Below are positions 34,735 to 44,963 of a DNA stretch of 58,376 nucleotides, one piece after another. The DNA is from Spirochaetaceae bacterium. GTDB lineage: Bacteria; Spirochaetota; Spirochaetia; DSM-27196; PWMO01. The notes beneath the pieces are model-generated. The model was not told the DNA's origin. It saw nothing but the letters and a program-made list of their open reading frames with translations, and did no database searches. Location of the stretch: positions 1-58,376 of the forward strand of contig REDM01000117.1 of assembly GCA_007693485.1 (NCBI GenBank). Reading direction: 5' to 3'. Both the position numbers and the translations under genes were made by a program. Position 1 is the first letter of the stretch. Each line of letters opens with the position of its first letter.

Positions 34735-35810
34735 CACGTGTCTCCTTTCGGGGTACGGGTACGCAGCATATCCTCAGCGGCGTAGGCCGCTCCGTAGAGC
34801 GACACCGCGTATTCACCAACGATGGCAACGGGGATTCGCCGCAGCACGTCGCGGATGGACTCGAGGTAGTTGGTTTCGAACGCCCGCATGAATCGGTGGT
34901 CCTCAAGAAACCACTGGACATTCTTGGCGGCTATTCCACCGGCAAGGAAGAGTCCTCCGGTCGAGAGGAAACTGAGCGCCGTGGATGAGGCAACCGCACC
35001 GTACACCCGGACAAATAGTTCCATCGTCCGGCGGCAGACCGGATCGGTATCGGCGTGCGCGGATATTTCTCGAGGGCGCTCATGGGAGGGAAGGGCTCGG
35101 ATGCGATCCACCTGCGCCGTTGGAGATGCTTCGGAACAGGAGATCAGAAAATCAAATATGTTGACGATACCCCGACCGGAGAGCACGCACTCGGCTCCCG
35201 GCGCCGCACCGTACCGATCGGCAAGGAACTTCCATAATTCGACGGTTTCTTCATCGATTGGAGCAAAACCGCTGTGCCCGCCCTCACTGGGAAAGGCGGA
35301 AACCCGGTCGCCATCCACCACCAGAGATCCAACACCGAGTCCGGTTCCCGCGCCAATTACCGCAATCGTTCCGGTCTGCGCCGTTGGCAAGCCGCCGTTG
35401 CAGTGAGGCAGACTCGTGAAGCTGTCGGGAGCCTGGCCGGCCAGTACGGGAATGCCGTAGCAGACGCCGGTGAAGTCGTTGATGACGCGCGCCGGCACTC
35501 CGAGTCGGTCGGATACGGCGTTGCCGTCGATGCCCCATCGGACGTTGGTCAGCGCGACCCGGTTGTCCGAAACGGGGCCAGCGGCGGTGAAACAGCAGGC
35601 GCTGATTTGATCCCAGTGCGGCCCGCGCCACCGCTGTTCGGCGTGAGAGATTGCCTCATCAAAGGCCGACAGCTCCTGAGACGCAAGGCGCACCGTGTCG
35701 ATCAACCGCATGCGTTTGTTCTCATGCGCCATCAGGGCGAGGGTCAGGTTTGTTCCTCCGATATCGCCTACAAGCGATACGTGGTCCCGGTCTGCTGTTG
35801 TAAATTCCAT
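34734..35810 (-). CDS. glk: Glucokinase
   Basis: ATP-dependent phosphorylation of glucose. 358 residues of the proteobacterial Glk type: phosphate loop GDIGGTNLTLAL near 15-26, catalytic Asp in VINDFTG, GAGTGLG, and EGGHSGFAPIDEETVELWKFL with VLSGRGIVNIFDFL. Not the ROK family (no CXCGXXGC zinc motif). The start at 35810 follows a TATAGT box by 10 nt; upstream in-frame extension is rejected. First gene of glk-UDPGP-hisI, so glucose 6-phosphate and UDP-glucose synthesis are linked. Confidence 0.93.
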   Translation of the reverse strand: MEFTTADRDHVSLVGDIGGTNLTLALMAHENKRMRLIDTVRLASQELSAFDEAISHAEQRWRGPHWDQISACCFTAAGPVSDNRVALTNVRWGIDGNAVSDRLGVPARVINDFTGVCYGIPVLAGQAPDSFTSLPHCNGGLPTAQTGTIAVIGAGTGLGVGSLVVDGDRVSAFPSEGGHSGFAPIDEETVELWKFLADRYGAAPGAECVLSGRGIVNIFDFLISCSEASPTAQVDRIRALPSHERPREISAHADTDPVCRRTMELFVRVYGAVASSTALSFLSTGGLFLAGGIAAKNVQWFLEDHRFMRAFETNYLESIRDVLRRIPVAIVGEYAVSLYGAAYAAEDMLRTRTPKGDT

Positions 35811-35820
35811 GGGTATCACC

Positions 35821-35849
35821 ACTATACCGCAATCGTGAGAGAGCGTACA
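35821..35849 (-). promoter_or_regulatory. glk promoter, very short leader
   Basis: Minus strand: weak TGTACG (35849-35844), 17-nt spacer, TATAGT (35826-35821). Ten nt to the ATG at 35810, no Shine-Dalgarno. Confidence 0.5.
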
Positions 35850-35857
35850 CGCAGCCG

Positions 35858-35887
35858 TTGCACCTTTCTCGGGATATGCGGTAGCAT
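35858..35887 (+). promoter_or_regulatory. Promoter of the DHH phosphoesterase gene
   Basis: TTGCAC (35858-35863), 18-nt spacer, TAGCAT (35882-35887). Leader of about 17 nt carries GGGAGG at 35901-35906. Divergent from the glk promoter. Confidence 0.55.
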
Positions 35888-35910
35888 GGCGGCAGGGAAC
35901 GGGAGGATCG

Positions 35911-36870
35911 ATGGGAGAGCAGACGCAGCGGTTTCGGCTGCTGACGCGCAGTGATTTCGACGGTCTGGTGAGCTCGGTACTGCTCAAGGCGCTCGATCTG
36001 ATCGATGAGATCAAGTTCGTGCATCCTAAGGATATGCAGGACGGGCTGATTCCCGTCTCGGTGCACGATATCAGTACCAATCTGCCCTACGTGGACGGTA
36101 TTCACCTCGCGTTCGACCATCACGCCTCAGAACGCGACCGGGTCGGAGCGCGCGATAACCTGATCATCGATCCGGATGCCCCGTCGGCGGCGCGGGTTGT
36201 TTACGAACACTTTGGGGGGCGCGAGCGCTTTCCCTCCATCTCGGAAGAGATGCTCGCGGCGGTGGACAAGGGGGACTCGGCCCGGTTCACCCTGGACGAA
36301 GTGCTGCATCCGGAAGGGTGGAACCTGCTGAACTTCATTACCGATGCGCGAACCGGCCTCGGCCGTTTCAAGAACTTTCGCGTCTCCAATCACCAGCTGA
36401 TGATGGACCTGATCGATTACTGCGTGCAGTATCCAATCGAAGAGATCCTTGCCATCTCGGACGTGTCCGAGCGGGTAAACCTCTACTTCGAGCACGAAGC
36501 GCGTTTTCAGGAGCAGCTGCGCGCATCCGCCGAGGTGCACGGCAACGTGCTGGTTAACGACCTTCGACGGTTTGACGTCATCTACGCCGGTAATCGGTTT
36601 GTGAAGCACGCGCTTTTCCCCGAGACGGACATCGCCGTTCAGGTTATGTGGGGCTTTCAGAAGCAGAATACCGTCATCACCTTGGGAAAATCGATCTTTG
36701 ATCGAAGCTCGCCCGTGAACGTCGGGGCCCTGATGCTCCAGTATCGAGGCGGTGGCCACGAAGCGGCGGGCACCTGTCAGGTCGCAAACGACGAAGCGGA
36801 CCACACGGTGACCGAGATCGTGCAGACCATACGGCATCTTCGAAACGGGAATGGAACCGACACCCAATGA
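35911..36870 (+). CDS. DHH family phosphoesterase
   Basis: 319 residues. The DHH motif is FDHHAS with Asp69-His70-His71, and the DHHA1 substrate-binding part ends in GGGHEAAGTC near residue 285. The N-terminal SDFDGLVSSV replaces the usual DxDGxxS metal motif and keeps its Asp residues. Members hydrolyse oligonucleotides, cyclic dinucleotides or polyphosphates (NrnA, GdpP, exopolyphosphatase); which applies is unknown. ATG at 35911 with GGGAGG upstream. The stop overlaps the first copy of a small repeated start region before the PHP gene. Confidence 0.85.
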   Translation: MGEQTQRFRLLTRSDFDGLVSSVLLKALDLIDEIKFVHPKDMQDGLIPVSVHDISTNLPYVDGIHLAFDHHASERDRVGARDNLIIDPDAPSAARVVYEHFGGRERFPSISEEMLAAVDKGDSARFTLDEVLHPEGWNLLNFITDARTGLGRFKNFRVSNHQLMMDLIDYCVQYPIEEILAISDVSERVNLYFEHEARFQEQLRASAEVHGNVLVNDLRRFDVIYAGNRFVKHALFPETDIAVQVMWGFQKQNTVITLGKSIFDRSSPVNVGALMLQYRGGGHEAAGTCQVANDEADHTVTEIVQTIRHLRNGNGTDTQ

Positions 36871-36923
36871 ATCAACATCAAGGGAAGCAACATCAAATGA
36901 GTGGAACAACATCCAATGAGTAG
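36867..36923 (+). other. Small leader frame in a triplicated start region
   Basis: Between the DHH and PHP genes the pattern CAACATC plus AATGA is repeated imperfectly, giving ATGs at 36867 (overlapping the DHH stop as ATGA), 36897 and 36916. The first two share a frame that would encode an 18-residue peptide starting MNQHQGKQHQ and ending in TAG at 36921-36923, overlapping the PHP start. It may provide translational coupling, or be a relic of local duplication. Confidence 0.4.
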
Positions 36924-38271
36924 AAACAGCCTCGATCACCAGAGCAGAGCGTTTTCCCAGGTGGAATCGCGTCTCAATCATCCCGATCGTGCGACGAGAC
37001 TTGAGCATCTGCGCGCGATCGTCTCGGCAAACGAACTTGGAATCCGCGACGTGGAACCCTCGGACGAGGTGAATAATCACGTCCACACCTCGTTCTCCTT
37101 CAGCCCGTACTCGCCGGCCGCTGCAGCGTTTCTGGCGCGGTACGCTGGTCTTCAGGCGGTAGGCAGCATCGACCACGACTCGATCGGCGCGGCCGACGAG
37201 ATGGTGGCGGCGTGCCGTATTCTTGGACTTGGCTCGACCGTGGGCTACGAACTGCGGGTCAACTTCACCGGTACCTCCGTGGAGGGGCGGAAGCTCAATA
37301 ATCCCGACTCTCACAACATCGGGTACATCGTTATCCACGGTGTACCTGCCCCGGCGGTTCCCGCGGTTGAGCGGTTTCTCGAGCCGATCCGGGAGCAGCG
37401 CAATCGGCGTAACCGGCACCAGGTCGAGCGACTGAACGAGCTTCTGAATGCCGCCAACGTCGAGCCCCTGGATTTCGAGGGCGACGTGGTGCCTCGATCT
37501 CAGCTCGTGCACGGGGGAAGCATCACCGAGCGGCACATCCTTGCCGCGCTGAGTGATCGCCTTCTCTCAACCGCGGGCAACCAGGCGTTGCAGGCGTGGC
37601 TCGCCGACCGTTTTGGCATTGTTGTGCCCCCCAGACTCGCATCCCTGATTGACGATCAGAACAACCCGCACCGGCTCTACGATCTGCTTGGTATCCTCAA
37701 GAGCGGGTTCCTGCCGCGGTTTTTTGTGCAGCCCGATGAGGCTGAGTGCATCTCCGTTGCCGACGCGGTGGCGTTTGCCCGTTCGGTTGGGGCCATCCCC
37801 TGTTACTCCTATCTCGGAGACGTCACCGATTCCCCAACCGGTGACAAAAAGGCGGAGCAGTTTGAGGACGCGTTTCTCGAGGAGCTATTCGAAGAGGTGG
37901 TTCACCTCGGGTTCCAGGGTGTAACCTACATGCCGCCGCGAAACAGCCGAGAGCAGCTGCTACGTGTCATCGATCTCTGCCGACGACACGGCCTGATGGA
38001 AATTTCCGGAGTTGACATCAACAGCTCACGGCAGGTCTTCACCTGCCCCGAGATCATGCTGCCCGAGTTCCGGCATCTGCTCGGCACTACCTGGGCGCTG
38101 ATCGCACACGAAAAACTCTCGTCGTCCGATCCAAAACTCGGACTGTTTCACCCGGAGAACCCGTGGTCCGGCCTCTCCCTGTCGGAGCGTCTGGCAACCT
38201 ACAGCCGGTTTGGCGCCGACCTCGACCCGTTCAACCCCACTGGAACCATCATCACAGGGAGCACAGATTGA
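36916..38271 (+). CDS. PHP domain phosphoesterase-like protein
   Basis: About 451 residues. Metal-site motifs of the PHP (polymerase and histidinol phosphatase) fold: NNHVHTSF (His55, His57), SIDHDS (Asp86, His87), then GYELRVNF supplying Glu, and near the end EISGVDINSS. The middle 150 residues (about 160-300) are an insertion I cannot assign. Probably hydrolyses a small phosphate ester. The ATG at 36916 is chosen; GTG at 36901 is possible. The following dehydrogenase overlaps its stop, so it belongs to a PHP-SDR-SDR-HAD unit of likely sugar-phosphate metabolism. Confidence 0.78.
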   Translation: MSRNSLDHQSRAFSQVESRLNHPDRATRLEHLRAIVSANELGIRDVEPSDEVNNHVHTSFSFSPYSPAAAAFLARYAGLQAVGSIDHDSIGAADEMVAACRILGLGSTVGYELRVNFTGTSVEGRKLNNPDSHNIGYIVIHGVPAPAVPAVERFLEPIREQRNRRNRHQVERLNELLNAANVEPLDFEGDVVPRSQLVHGGSITERHILAALSDRLLSTAGNQALQAWLADRFGIVVPPRLASLIDDQNNPHRLYDLLGILKSGFLPRFFVQPDEAECISVADAVAFARSVGAIPCYSYLGDVTDSPTGDKKAEQFEDAFLEELFEEVVHLGFQGVTYMPPRNSREQLLRVIDLCRRHGLMEISGVDINSSRQVFTCPEIMLPEFRHLLGTTWALIAHEKLSSSDPKLGLFHPENPWSGLSLSERLATYSRFGADLDPFNPTGTIITGSTD

Positions 38272-39422
38272 CCATTCAACAGACGATTTCCGCCTCGATC
38301 CGCGGGCTCACGTATCAGGGCGGCTGCGGTCGCCTGGTAGTTTTTCATCCGGAGTCGGGAGACAAAGAAACCGCCGGTCCGGTTTCACGGTTCATACCGT
38401 CGGCGGCATCCATCGAGTCGGGCACGCTCTCCGACGCCGAGCTGCACGAGCTTTCGGCGGCCGTGGCCAAAGGTGGAGAAACGCAGCCGCTTACCGTTGA
38501 CGTCCCAATGGTGGGGAGGTTTAACGGTTTGCCGCGATCGGGCCGGGCGGCCGCAGCCGGCGCTGACCGCAACGCTGTGGTTGCCGGGAGGGTTGCTGTT
38601 GTCACCGGGGGAGCGCAGGGTTTTGGTGCCGAGATCGTGCGGGCGCTCGCTGCCGCCGGAGCCGTGGTGGTGGTGGCCGATCTCAACCGTGAGGGCGCCG
38701 AGCGGTTCGCTGCGACCATTCGGGAAGAGACCGGAAGCGAACACGCGCGTGCGGTGGGAGTGGACGTTTCGGACGAAGCCTCGGTCGCTGCGATGGTAGC
38801 GAACATCAGTGAGAGCCTCGGCGGCATTGACCTTTTCGTCAGCAACGCAGGCGTTCTGAAGGCAGGAAGCGTCAAGGAACTCTCGCTGGATGACTTTGAG
38901 TTCGTTACGCGAGTCAATTATCGCGGCTTCTTTCTCTGCACCAAATATGCAGCACCGGTGATGGCTGCCCAGTTTCGCGCGTCGGGGATAAATCGGTACG
39001 AAGAAGATGTTCCGTACTACACGGACATCATTCAGATTAACTCGAAGAGCGGTCTCGAGGGGTCAAACAAGAACGGTGCGTACGCAGGCGCCAAGTTTGG
39101 CGGTATCGGCCTCGTGCAGAGCTTCGCCATGGAACTGGTGACCGACGGGGTCAAAGTGAACGCGATCTGCCCGGGAAACTTCTTCGAGGGACCGCTCTGG
39201 GCAGACCCGGACCGCGGGCTCTTCGTGCAGTATCTTCGGGCGGGCAAGGTCCCCGGCGCAGAGAGCGTCGCCGATGTGAAGCGGTTTTACGAACAGAAGG
39301 TGCCGATGGGCCGCGGATGCCGGGGAGGCGATGTGGCCCGAGCCATTCTCTACGCCGTGGAGCAGAAGTACGAAACCGGACAGGCCATACCCGTCACCGG
39401 CGGGCAGGTCATGCTGCGCTGA
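38268..39422 (+). CDS. Sorbitol-6-phosphate-dehydrogenase-like SDR with extra N-terminal domain
   Basis: 384 residues from a TTG at 38268 that overlaps the PHP stop (TTGA) and has AGGGAG upstream. The last 275 residues are a classical short-chain dehydrogenase: TGGAQGFG (113-120), NAG (193-195), Ser259/Ser261, Tyr272 and Lys276 in YAGAK. The C-terminal part (INSKSG, AKFGGIGL, KVPMGRGC, TGGQVM) resembles SrlD, sorbitol-6-phosphate 2-dehydrogenase. About 105 N-terminal residues and a 20-residue insert (about 236-255) are not part of the normal enzyme and match nothing I know. Substrate probably a polyol or ketose phosphate. Confidence 0.8.
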   Translation: MTIQQTISASIRGLTYQGGCGRLVVFHPESGDKETAGPVSRFIPSAASIESGTLSDAELHELSAAVAKGGETQPLTVDVPMVGRFNGLPRSGRAAAAGADRNAVVAGRVAVVTGGAQGFGAEIVRALAAAGAVVVVADLNREGAERFAATIREETGSEHARAVGVDVSDEASVAAMVANISESLGGIDLFVSNAGVLKAGSVKELSLDDFEFVTRVNYRGFFLCTKYAAPVMAAQFRASGINRYEEDVPYYTDIIQINSKSGLEGSNKNGAYAGAKFGGIGLVQSFAMELVTDGVKVNAICPGNFFEGPLWADPDRGLFVQYLRAGKVPGAESVADVKRFYEQKVPMGRGCRGGDVARAILYAVEQKYETGQAIPVTGGQVMLR

Positions 39423-39494
39423 CCCTTTTGAGCAGGTGACACAGATGAACCCCCGGTCTGGTACTCAGGCACTGTTTCGTGAGGGCATCGTTCC

Positions 39495-40270
<776 letters not shown>

Positions 40271-40274
<4 letters not shown>

Positions 40275-41086
40275 GCAGCAGTACAACCTTTCAGCCGCTG
40301 TCCTCCTTCGACAACGCCCACCGGGCGCGCATTCGGTCGGTCCTGACCGACATCGACGATACCCTCACCACCGACGGCCTTCTGGTACCCGAAGCGTTCG
40401 CCGCCATGGCGGCGCTTGACCGGGCCGGAATCGAGGTGGTGCCCATCACCGGCCGGCCCGCGGGCTGGTGCGATCACATCGCGCGCATGTGGCCCGTGGC
40501 GGGGCTGGTGGGCGAGAACGGTGCCTTCTTTTTTCGCTACGACCGGACCGAGCGCCGCATGATCCGCCGCTACTGGAAGAGCGCCGAGGAGCGTGCCGAA
40601 GACCGTCTGCGTCTGGATCGGGTGCGGGATCGGATCCTCGCCGAGGTGCCCGGTTGTGCCGTTGCCTCCGATCAGGCGTATCGCGAAGCGGACCTCGCGA
40701 TTGATTTCTGCGAAGACGTCCCCGCGATCTCTCGCAGCGAGGTACAGCGCATTCAGGCCATCTTTGAAGCAGAGGGCGCGCACGCCAAGATCAGTTCCAT
40801 CCACGTGAACGGCTGGTTTGGCGAGTACGACAAGCTTGCAATGAGCCGGATTCTGTTCTCGGAGGCGTTTGGTCGCGATCTGGAGCAGTCTCGGGACAGC
40901 GTAGTGTTTTGCGGAGACTCCCCGAACGACGCGCCGATGTTTGGCTACTTTCCCCATTCGGTGGGCGTCGCCAACGTGATGGAGTTTGCCGATCTTCTCG
41001 ACGCGGCTCCCACCTACGTCACCCCATCAGTGGGCGGCAGCGGATTCGCCGAACTCGCCGCCGCCCTGCTTGAAGCACGGGGGTAG
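40271..41086 (+). CDS. HAD superfamily (type IIB) sugar-phosphate phosphatase-like hydrolase
   Basis: 271 residues from the ATG at 40271, which overlaps the upstream SDR stop; the longer frame starting at 40031 is rejected. Motif I TDIDDTLT gives nucleophile Asp27 and acid/base Asp29, motif II is PITGRPAGW, motif III Lys in EYDKLAMS, motif IV GDSPNDAPMFG. The cap is of the Cof/sucrose-phosphatase/mannosyl-3-phosphoglycerate phosphatase type. Probably dephosphorylates the product of the operon. It ends 9 bp before the convergent E1 gene stop. Confidence 0.85.
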
Positions 41087-41095
41087 GTGCGCGTT

Positions 41096-43552
41096 CTACA
41101 CGCCGCCCGCGTATCGTTTCAGCATCTCTCCCCCGGTCTGAACCGTGGTCACCGTGTGGCCGGAGAGCGGCAGCAGCCGTTCGTGAATCGCGTCGACAAT
41201 CCACTCCTTCTGCGGGAAGAAGCTCTCTTCCATCTCGAAAGCGGGGGTAATCCAGTTTCGCGACCCGACCACCACCGGCGGTCCGTCGAGGTAGTCGAAG
41301 GCAACCTGGGTGACGGTCGCGGCCAGGGTTCCCAGGAAGGAGCCGCGCTCGCACGCGTCTGAGGCCAGAACCAGCTTTCCGGTTTTTTTCACCGAATCAA
41401 CAATCTTTTCGAGCTTCAGCGGGTTGATGAAGCGAGCATCGATCACCTCCGCTTCCACGCCGTGCCTGGACGACAGCTCATCGGCCGCCTCCAGCGCTCG
41501 GTAGAGGGTTGCTCCTATGGTCACGATGGTGAGGTCTTTGCCGGTTCGCCGGACGGCCGGTTCTCCCTCGGGGATCTCGTAGTAGCCTTCGGGTACGCCG
41601 TCCTTCTCGAACAGCTCGCCGATGTCGTAGAGCCGCTGGCTCTCGAAGAAGACCACCGGATCGGTTCCACGCAGCGCGAGGTTGAGCATGCCCTTCGCAT
41701 CGTACGGTGTGGCCGGGAACATCACCTTCAGGCCGGGAATGTGGGCCGCCAGCGAGGTCCAGTCCTGTGAATGCTGGGCACCGTACTTGCTGCCCACCGA
41801 GACACGAAGGACCAGCGGCATGTTCAGTACCCCGGCGCTCATGCTCTGCCATTTCGCCATCTGGTTGAAGATTTCGTCCCCGGCGCGGCCCATGAAGTCA
41901 CAGTACATCAGCTCGACCACGGCACGGCCGCCGGAGAGAGCGTAGCCGACACCGCTTCCAACGATCGCCCCCTCAGAGATCGAGGAGTTGAACAGCCGGT
42001 GGTAGGGAAGGGCTTCGGTGAGACCGCGGTAGACCGCGAAGGCTCCGCCCCAGTCGCGGTTCTCTTCGCCGTAGGCAACCATCGTGGGGTCGATCGAGAA
42101 TCGGTGAATCATCGCTTCAAACAGGCCGTCCCGGTAGGCGTAGAGTTTCATCTTGGAAACGGGCTTCCCATCGGCGTCAAAGGCGTAGCGCTCTTTCTTT
42201 GCCAGCTGCTGCACGCGCGGGTTTTCGGCCACCGGGAGGAGCATCTCGGGCTCGCGGTCGTCCATCTTCTCCGTGGGAGTGTTGGAAAACATATAGTCGG
42301 CGATCTTTTCGCCGTCGAGTCGCGGGGACACATCAAGCGGTACCGCGAGGCGCACGGCGAGGGTGACGTTCTCAGCAACCTCGGCCTGCATCGCGTCAAA
42401 CCGTGCGGAGTCGATCACCTTGTTCTCGATGAGGTAGTCGGCAAAACTGCGTACGCAGTCGGCCTCTTCCCAGAGCTTGATCTCATCCTTGGTTCGGTAC
42501 GACGATGCGTCCGACGGGGAATGGCCCGAAATTCGGTAGGTGATGGTGTCCATCAGCACCGGTCCGCGTCCGTCGAGCAGGATCTTCTTCTTGCGGGCCA
42601 CCGCGTCTGCTACGGCGAGGGGGTTGTAACCGTCTACCCGCTCCGCGTGCATTGCGTCAGGATTGACCCCGGCGCCAACGCGGGCGAGCATGCCGAATCC
42701 CATGGTTTCGCCCTGAGTCTGGCCGCCCATGCCGTAGAAGTTGTTGATGAAGTTGAACATGATCGGTGGCGCCCCGCCGACGTCTTTCGGCCAGAGCGTT
42801 CGGTACTGATCCATGCTCGACATTGTCATCGCTTCCCAGGTCGGGCCGCATCCCATTGATGCGTCGCCGATGTTGGCAATCACGATGCCGGGCTTCCGGT
42901 TGACGCGTTTGAAGAGCGCCGAGCCCAGGGCGATGTCGGCCGAACCACCCACGATGGCGTTGTTGGGCATGCTTCCGAAGGGTGCAAAGAAGGCGTGCAT
43001 CGATCCGCCGAGTCCCCGGTTAAAGCCGGCTTTTCGCGCGAAAATTTCCGCAAGCGTCCCGTAGAGCACAAATCGCTCCGCGGTGGTTTTCATCGAATCG
43101 CTTTTCTCGCGCTCCACCACGCGCAGGGTGTCGCCGTCGAGGTAGCTCTTCATCACCTGCTCCAGATCCTTCTCGGAGAGCTGGTCGACGGCCGCCAGAC
43201 ACTTGGCGAGGATTTCGCCGTGGCTTCGGTGAGAGCCAAAGACAAAATCGTTGACATCGAGCGGGACGCACTGACCCACGGTAGTCGATTCCTGCCCGAT
43301 CGAGAGATGGGCGGGGCCTTTGTGGTCGTACTCGATTCCGCGATAGGCGCCCTTGGTCTTGATGTCGTTGAGCATGGTCTCAAACTCACGAATGACCATC
43401 ATGTGGTAGAGCATTCGTGTCAGCCGTTCGCCGCCGTACTTCTTGATCTCGGCTTTTGCATCCGACTGATACTGGTTGACGGGAATCTCGGGAAACGAGA
43501 TTGCGCTTTTCTTGCGTACTTCTTTGGGGTCAATGATCAGTGACTGTGGCAT
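41096..43552 (-). CDS. 2-oxoacid dehydrogenase E1, alpha and beta subunits fused
   Basis: Thiamine-diphosphate decarboxylase of a pyruvate/branched-chain/acetoin-type complex; 818 residues combine what is usually two proteins. The alpha part (about 1-430) has [11 protein letters not shown], the ThDP site [14 protein letters not shown]...NNFYGMGG and [13 protein letters not shown]; the beta part (about 480-818) has [22 protein letters not shown] and [13 protein letters not shown] replaces the usual GDG of the ThDP motif. Fused E1 proteins are known for branched-chain-type enzymes. Substrate is undecided. Third of E2-E3-E1, downstream of a DeoR regulator in the fucose region; AAGGAGAG precedes the ATG. 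Confidence 0.88.
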   Translation of the reverse strand: MPQSLIIDPKEVRKKSAISFPEIPVNQYQSDAKAEIKKYGGERLTRMLYHMMVIREFETMLNDIKTKGAYRGIEYDHKGPAHLSIGQESTTVGQCVPLDVNDFVFGSHRSHGEILAKCLAAVDQLSEKDLEQVMKSYLDGDTLRVVEREKSDSMKTTAERFVLYGTLAEIFARKAGFNRGLGGSMHAFFAPFGSMPNNAIVGGSADIALGSALFKRVNRKPGIVIANIGDASMGCGPTWEAMTMSSMDQYRTLWPKDVGGAPPIMFNFINNFYGMGGQTQGETMGFGMLARVGAGVNPDAMHAERVDGYNPLAVADAVARKKKILLDGRGPVLMDTITYRISGHSPSDASSYRTKDEIKLWEEADCVRSFADYLIENKVIDSARFDAMQAEVAENVTLAVRLAVPLDVSPRLDGEKIADYMFSNTPTEKMDDREPEMLLPVAENPRVQQLAKKERYAFDADGKPVSKMKLYAYRDGLFEAMIHRFSIDPTMVAYGEENRDWGGAFAVYRGLTEALPYHRLFNSSISEGAIVGSGVGYALSGGRAVVELMYCDFMGRAGDEIFNQMAKWQSMSAGVLNMPLVLRVSVGSKYGAQHSQDWTSLAAHIPGLKVMFPATPYDAKGMLNLALRGTDPVVFFESQRLYDIGELFEKDGVPEGYYEIPEGEPAVRRTGKDLTIVTIGATLYRALEAADELSSRHGVEAEVIDARFINPLKLEKIVDSVKKTGKLVLASDACERGSFLGTLAATVTQVAFDYLDGPPVVVGSRNWITPAFEMEESFFPQKEWIVDAIHERLLPLSGHTVTTVQTGGEMLKRYAGGV

Positions 43553-43562
43553 GTTTCTCTCC

Positions 43563-44954
43563 TTACGCCTGTTCCATTTCCCACATCACGTCGCGAAGTA
43601 CTTCGCTGACGGTCGGGTGGGGGAAGATTACTTCTCTCACGTCTTTGACACGCAGTTCCGCTTCGATCATGAGGGCCGCACCGAAGATGAGTTCCGAGAC
43701 GCCCGAACCGAGCATCTGCACGCCCAGGATCCGGCCGGTGGTTGCGTCGGCCACCACCTTGGCGGTTCCCGATTCACCGGGATGCTCGGCCACGTAGCGG
43801 CCGCTCGCCTTCAGGCTGATTCGGCCGGTGGTCACCTGGTAGCCCGCGGCTTCGGCCTCGCGCTCGCTCAGGCCGCAGCCGGCCACCTCGGGGGCGGTAA
43901 ACACCACCCACGGAACCGCTTCGTAGCGCATGCGCTGGGCACGGGGACCACCGGATTTTTCCACAATCCGCGAGGCGGCAACGTCGGCCATGCGGTAGGC
44001 GGTGTGGGCGAGGAGGCTCTTGCCGTTGACGTCTCCCACCGCGTAGACGCCGGGGAGGTTGGTCTCACAGTAGTCGTTTACGCGCACCCCGTGGCGATCG
44101 AAGTCGAGGCCGACCGCGTCGAACCCCAGGCCGTCCACGTTGGGTACACGCCCGGTAGACACCAGGATGAGGTCCGAGGCGACGCGCTCTTCGCTGCCCG
44201 CCTTCTCAAAGATGAGGCCGCCGGCTTCAATCCGCTTCACCCGGGCCCCGAGGTGGTACGTTACCCCGGGAACGCTCTTGCGAAGCGCTGCCGCGAGGTC
44301 TGCGTCCATGAAGGGGATGATTTCGTCCATCATCTCCACCACGGTTACCGGAATCCCAAGCAGCCCGAACCAGCAGGCAAACTCCATGCCGATGTAGCCG
44401 CCGCCCACCACCGTGACCGCCTTGGGCAGCTTGGTGATGTCGAGCAGCTCGGTGCTGTTCACCACGCCCGGCGAATCGATGCCGGGAATCGGTGGCCGGG
44501 CCGAACTCGAGCCGGTGGCCAGAATCAGCGAGGCGCCGCGATACGCGGTGCCGTTCACCGTCACCGTGTTCCGGTCGGTCAGGATACCGCGGCCGTTTAC
44601 GATCTCAACCCCGCGCTTCTTCAGCATGCCCGAGATGCCCTTCTGCAGGCCGGAAATGACCTGCGCCTTCCACTTCATGGCGGTGCCCAGGTCAAACTCA
44701 CCGGTTGCCTTCACCCCGATGCGGGCGGCATCCGCCAGATGTGCATAGGTCTTGGCGCTGTTCAGCAGGGTCTTGGTGGGAATGCACCCCACGTTGAGGC
44801 AGGTGCCGCCGAGCGCACCTTCCTCAATGAGTACCGTCTTCAGTCCCGCCTCCGCGGTGCGTTCGGCAGCCCGGTATCCCCCCGGCCCCCCGCCCAGGAT
44901 CACTACGTCGTACCGTTGCCCGCCGGCGGTCCGGCTCAGTTGTGTTTCACTCAT
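43563..44954 (-). CDS. lpdA: Dihydrolipoyl dehydrogenase (E3)
   Basis: FAD enzyme that reoxidises dihydrolipoamide with NAD. 463 residues. FAD-binding [11 protein letters not shown] (21-31), redox-active pair Cys52 and Cys57 in [16 protein letters not shown]-binding [10 protein letters not shown], and the C-terminal [11 protein letters not shown] with the catalytic His-Glu. Encoded between E2 and E1, 9-10 bp from each, with GGAGG before the ATG. Confidence 0.95.
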   Translation of the reverse strand: MSETQLSRTAGGQRYDVVILGGGPGGYRAAERTAEAGLKTVLIEEGALGGTCLNVGCIPTKTLLNSAKTYAHLADAARIGVKATGEFDLGTAMKWKAQVISGLQKGISGMLKKRGVEIVNGRGILTDRNTVTVNGTAYRGASLILATGSSSARPPIPGIDSPGVVNSTELLDITKLPKAVTVVGGGYIGMEFACWFGLLGIPVTVVEMMDEIIPFMDADLAAALRKSVPGVTYHLGARVKRIEAGGLIFEKAGSEERVASDLILVSTGRVPNVDGLGFDAVGLDFDRHGVRVNDYCETNLPGVYAVGDVNGKSLLAHTAYRMADVAASRIVEKSGGPRAQRMRYEAVPWVVFTAPEVAGCGLSEREAEAAGYQVTTGRISLKASGRYVAEHPGESGTAKVVADATTGRILGVQMLGSGVSELIFGAALMIEAELRVKDVREVIFPHPTVSEVLRDVMWEMEQA

Positions 44955-44963
44955 TCCGTCCTC

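Noticed and set aside
36127-37536. 469-codon minus-strand frame opposite the DHH and PHP genes
   Set aside because: Spans two unrelated plus-strand genes with catalytic motifs and carries no recognisable domain.
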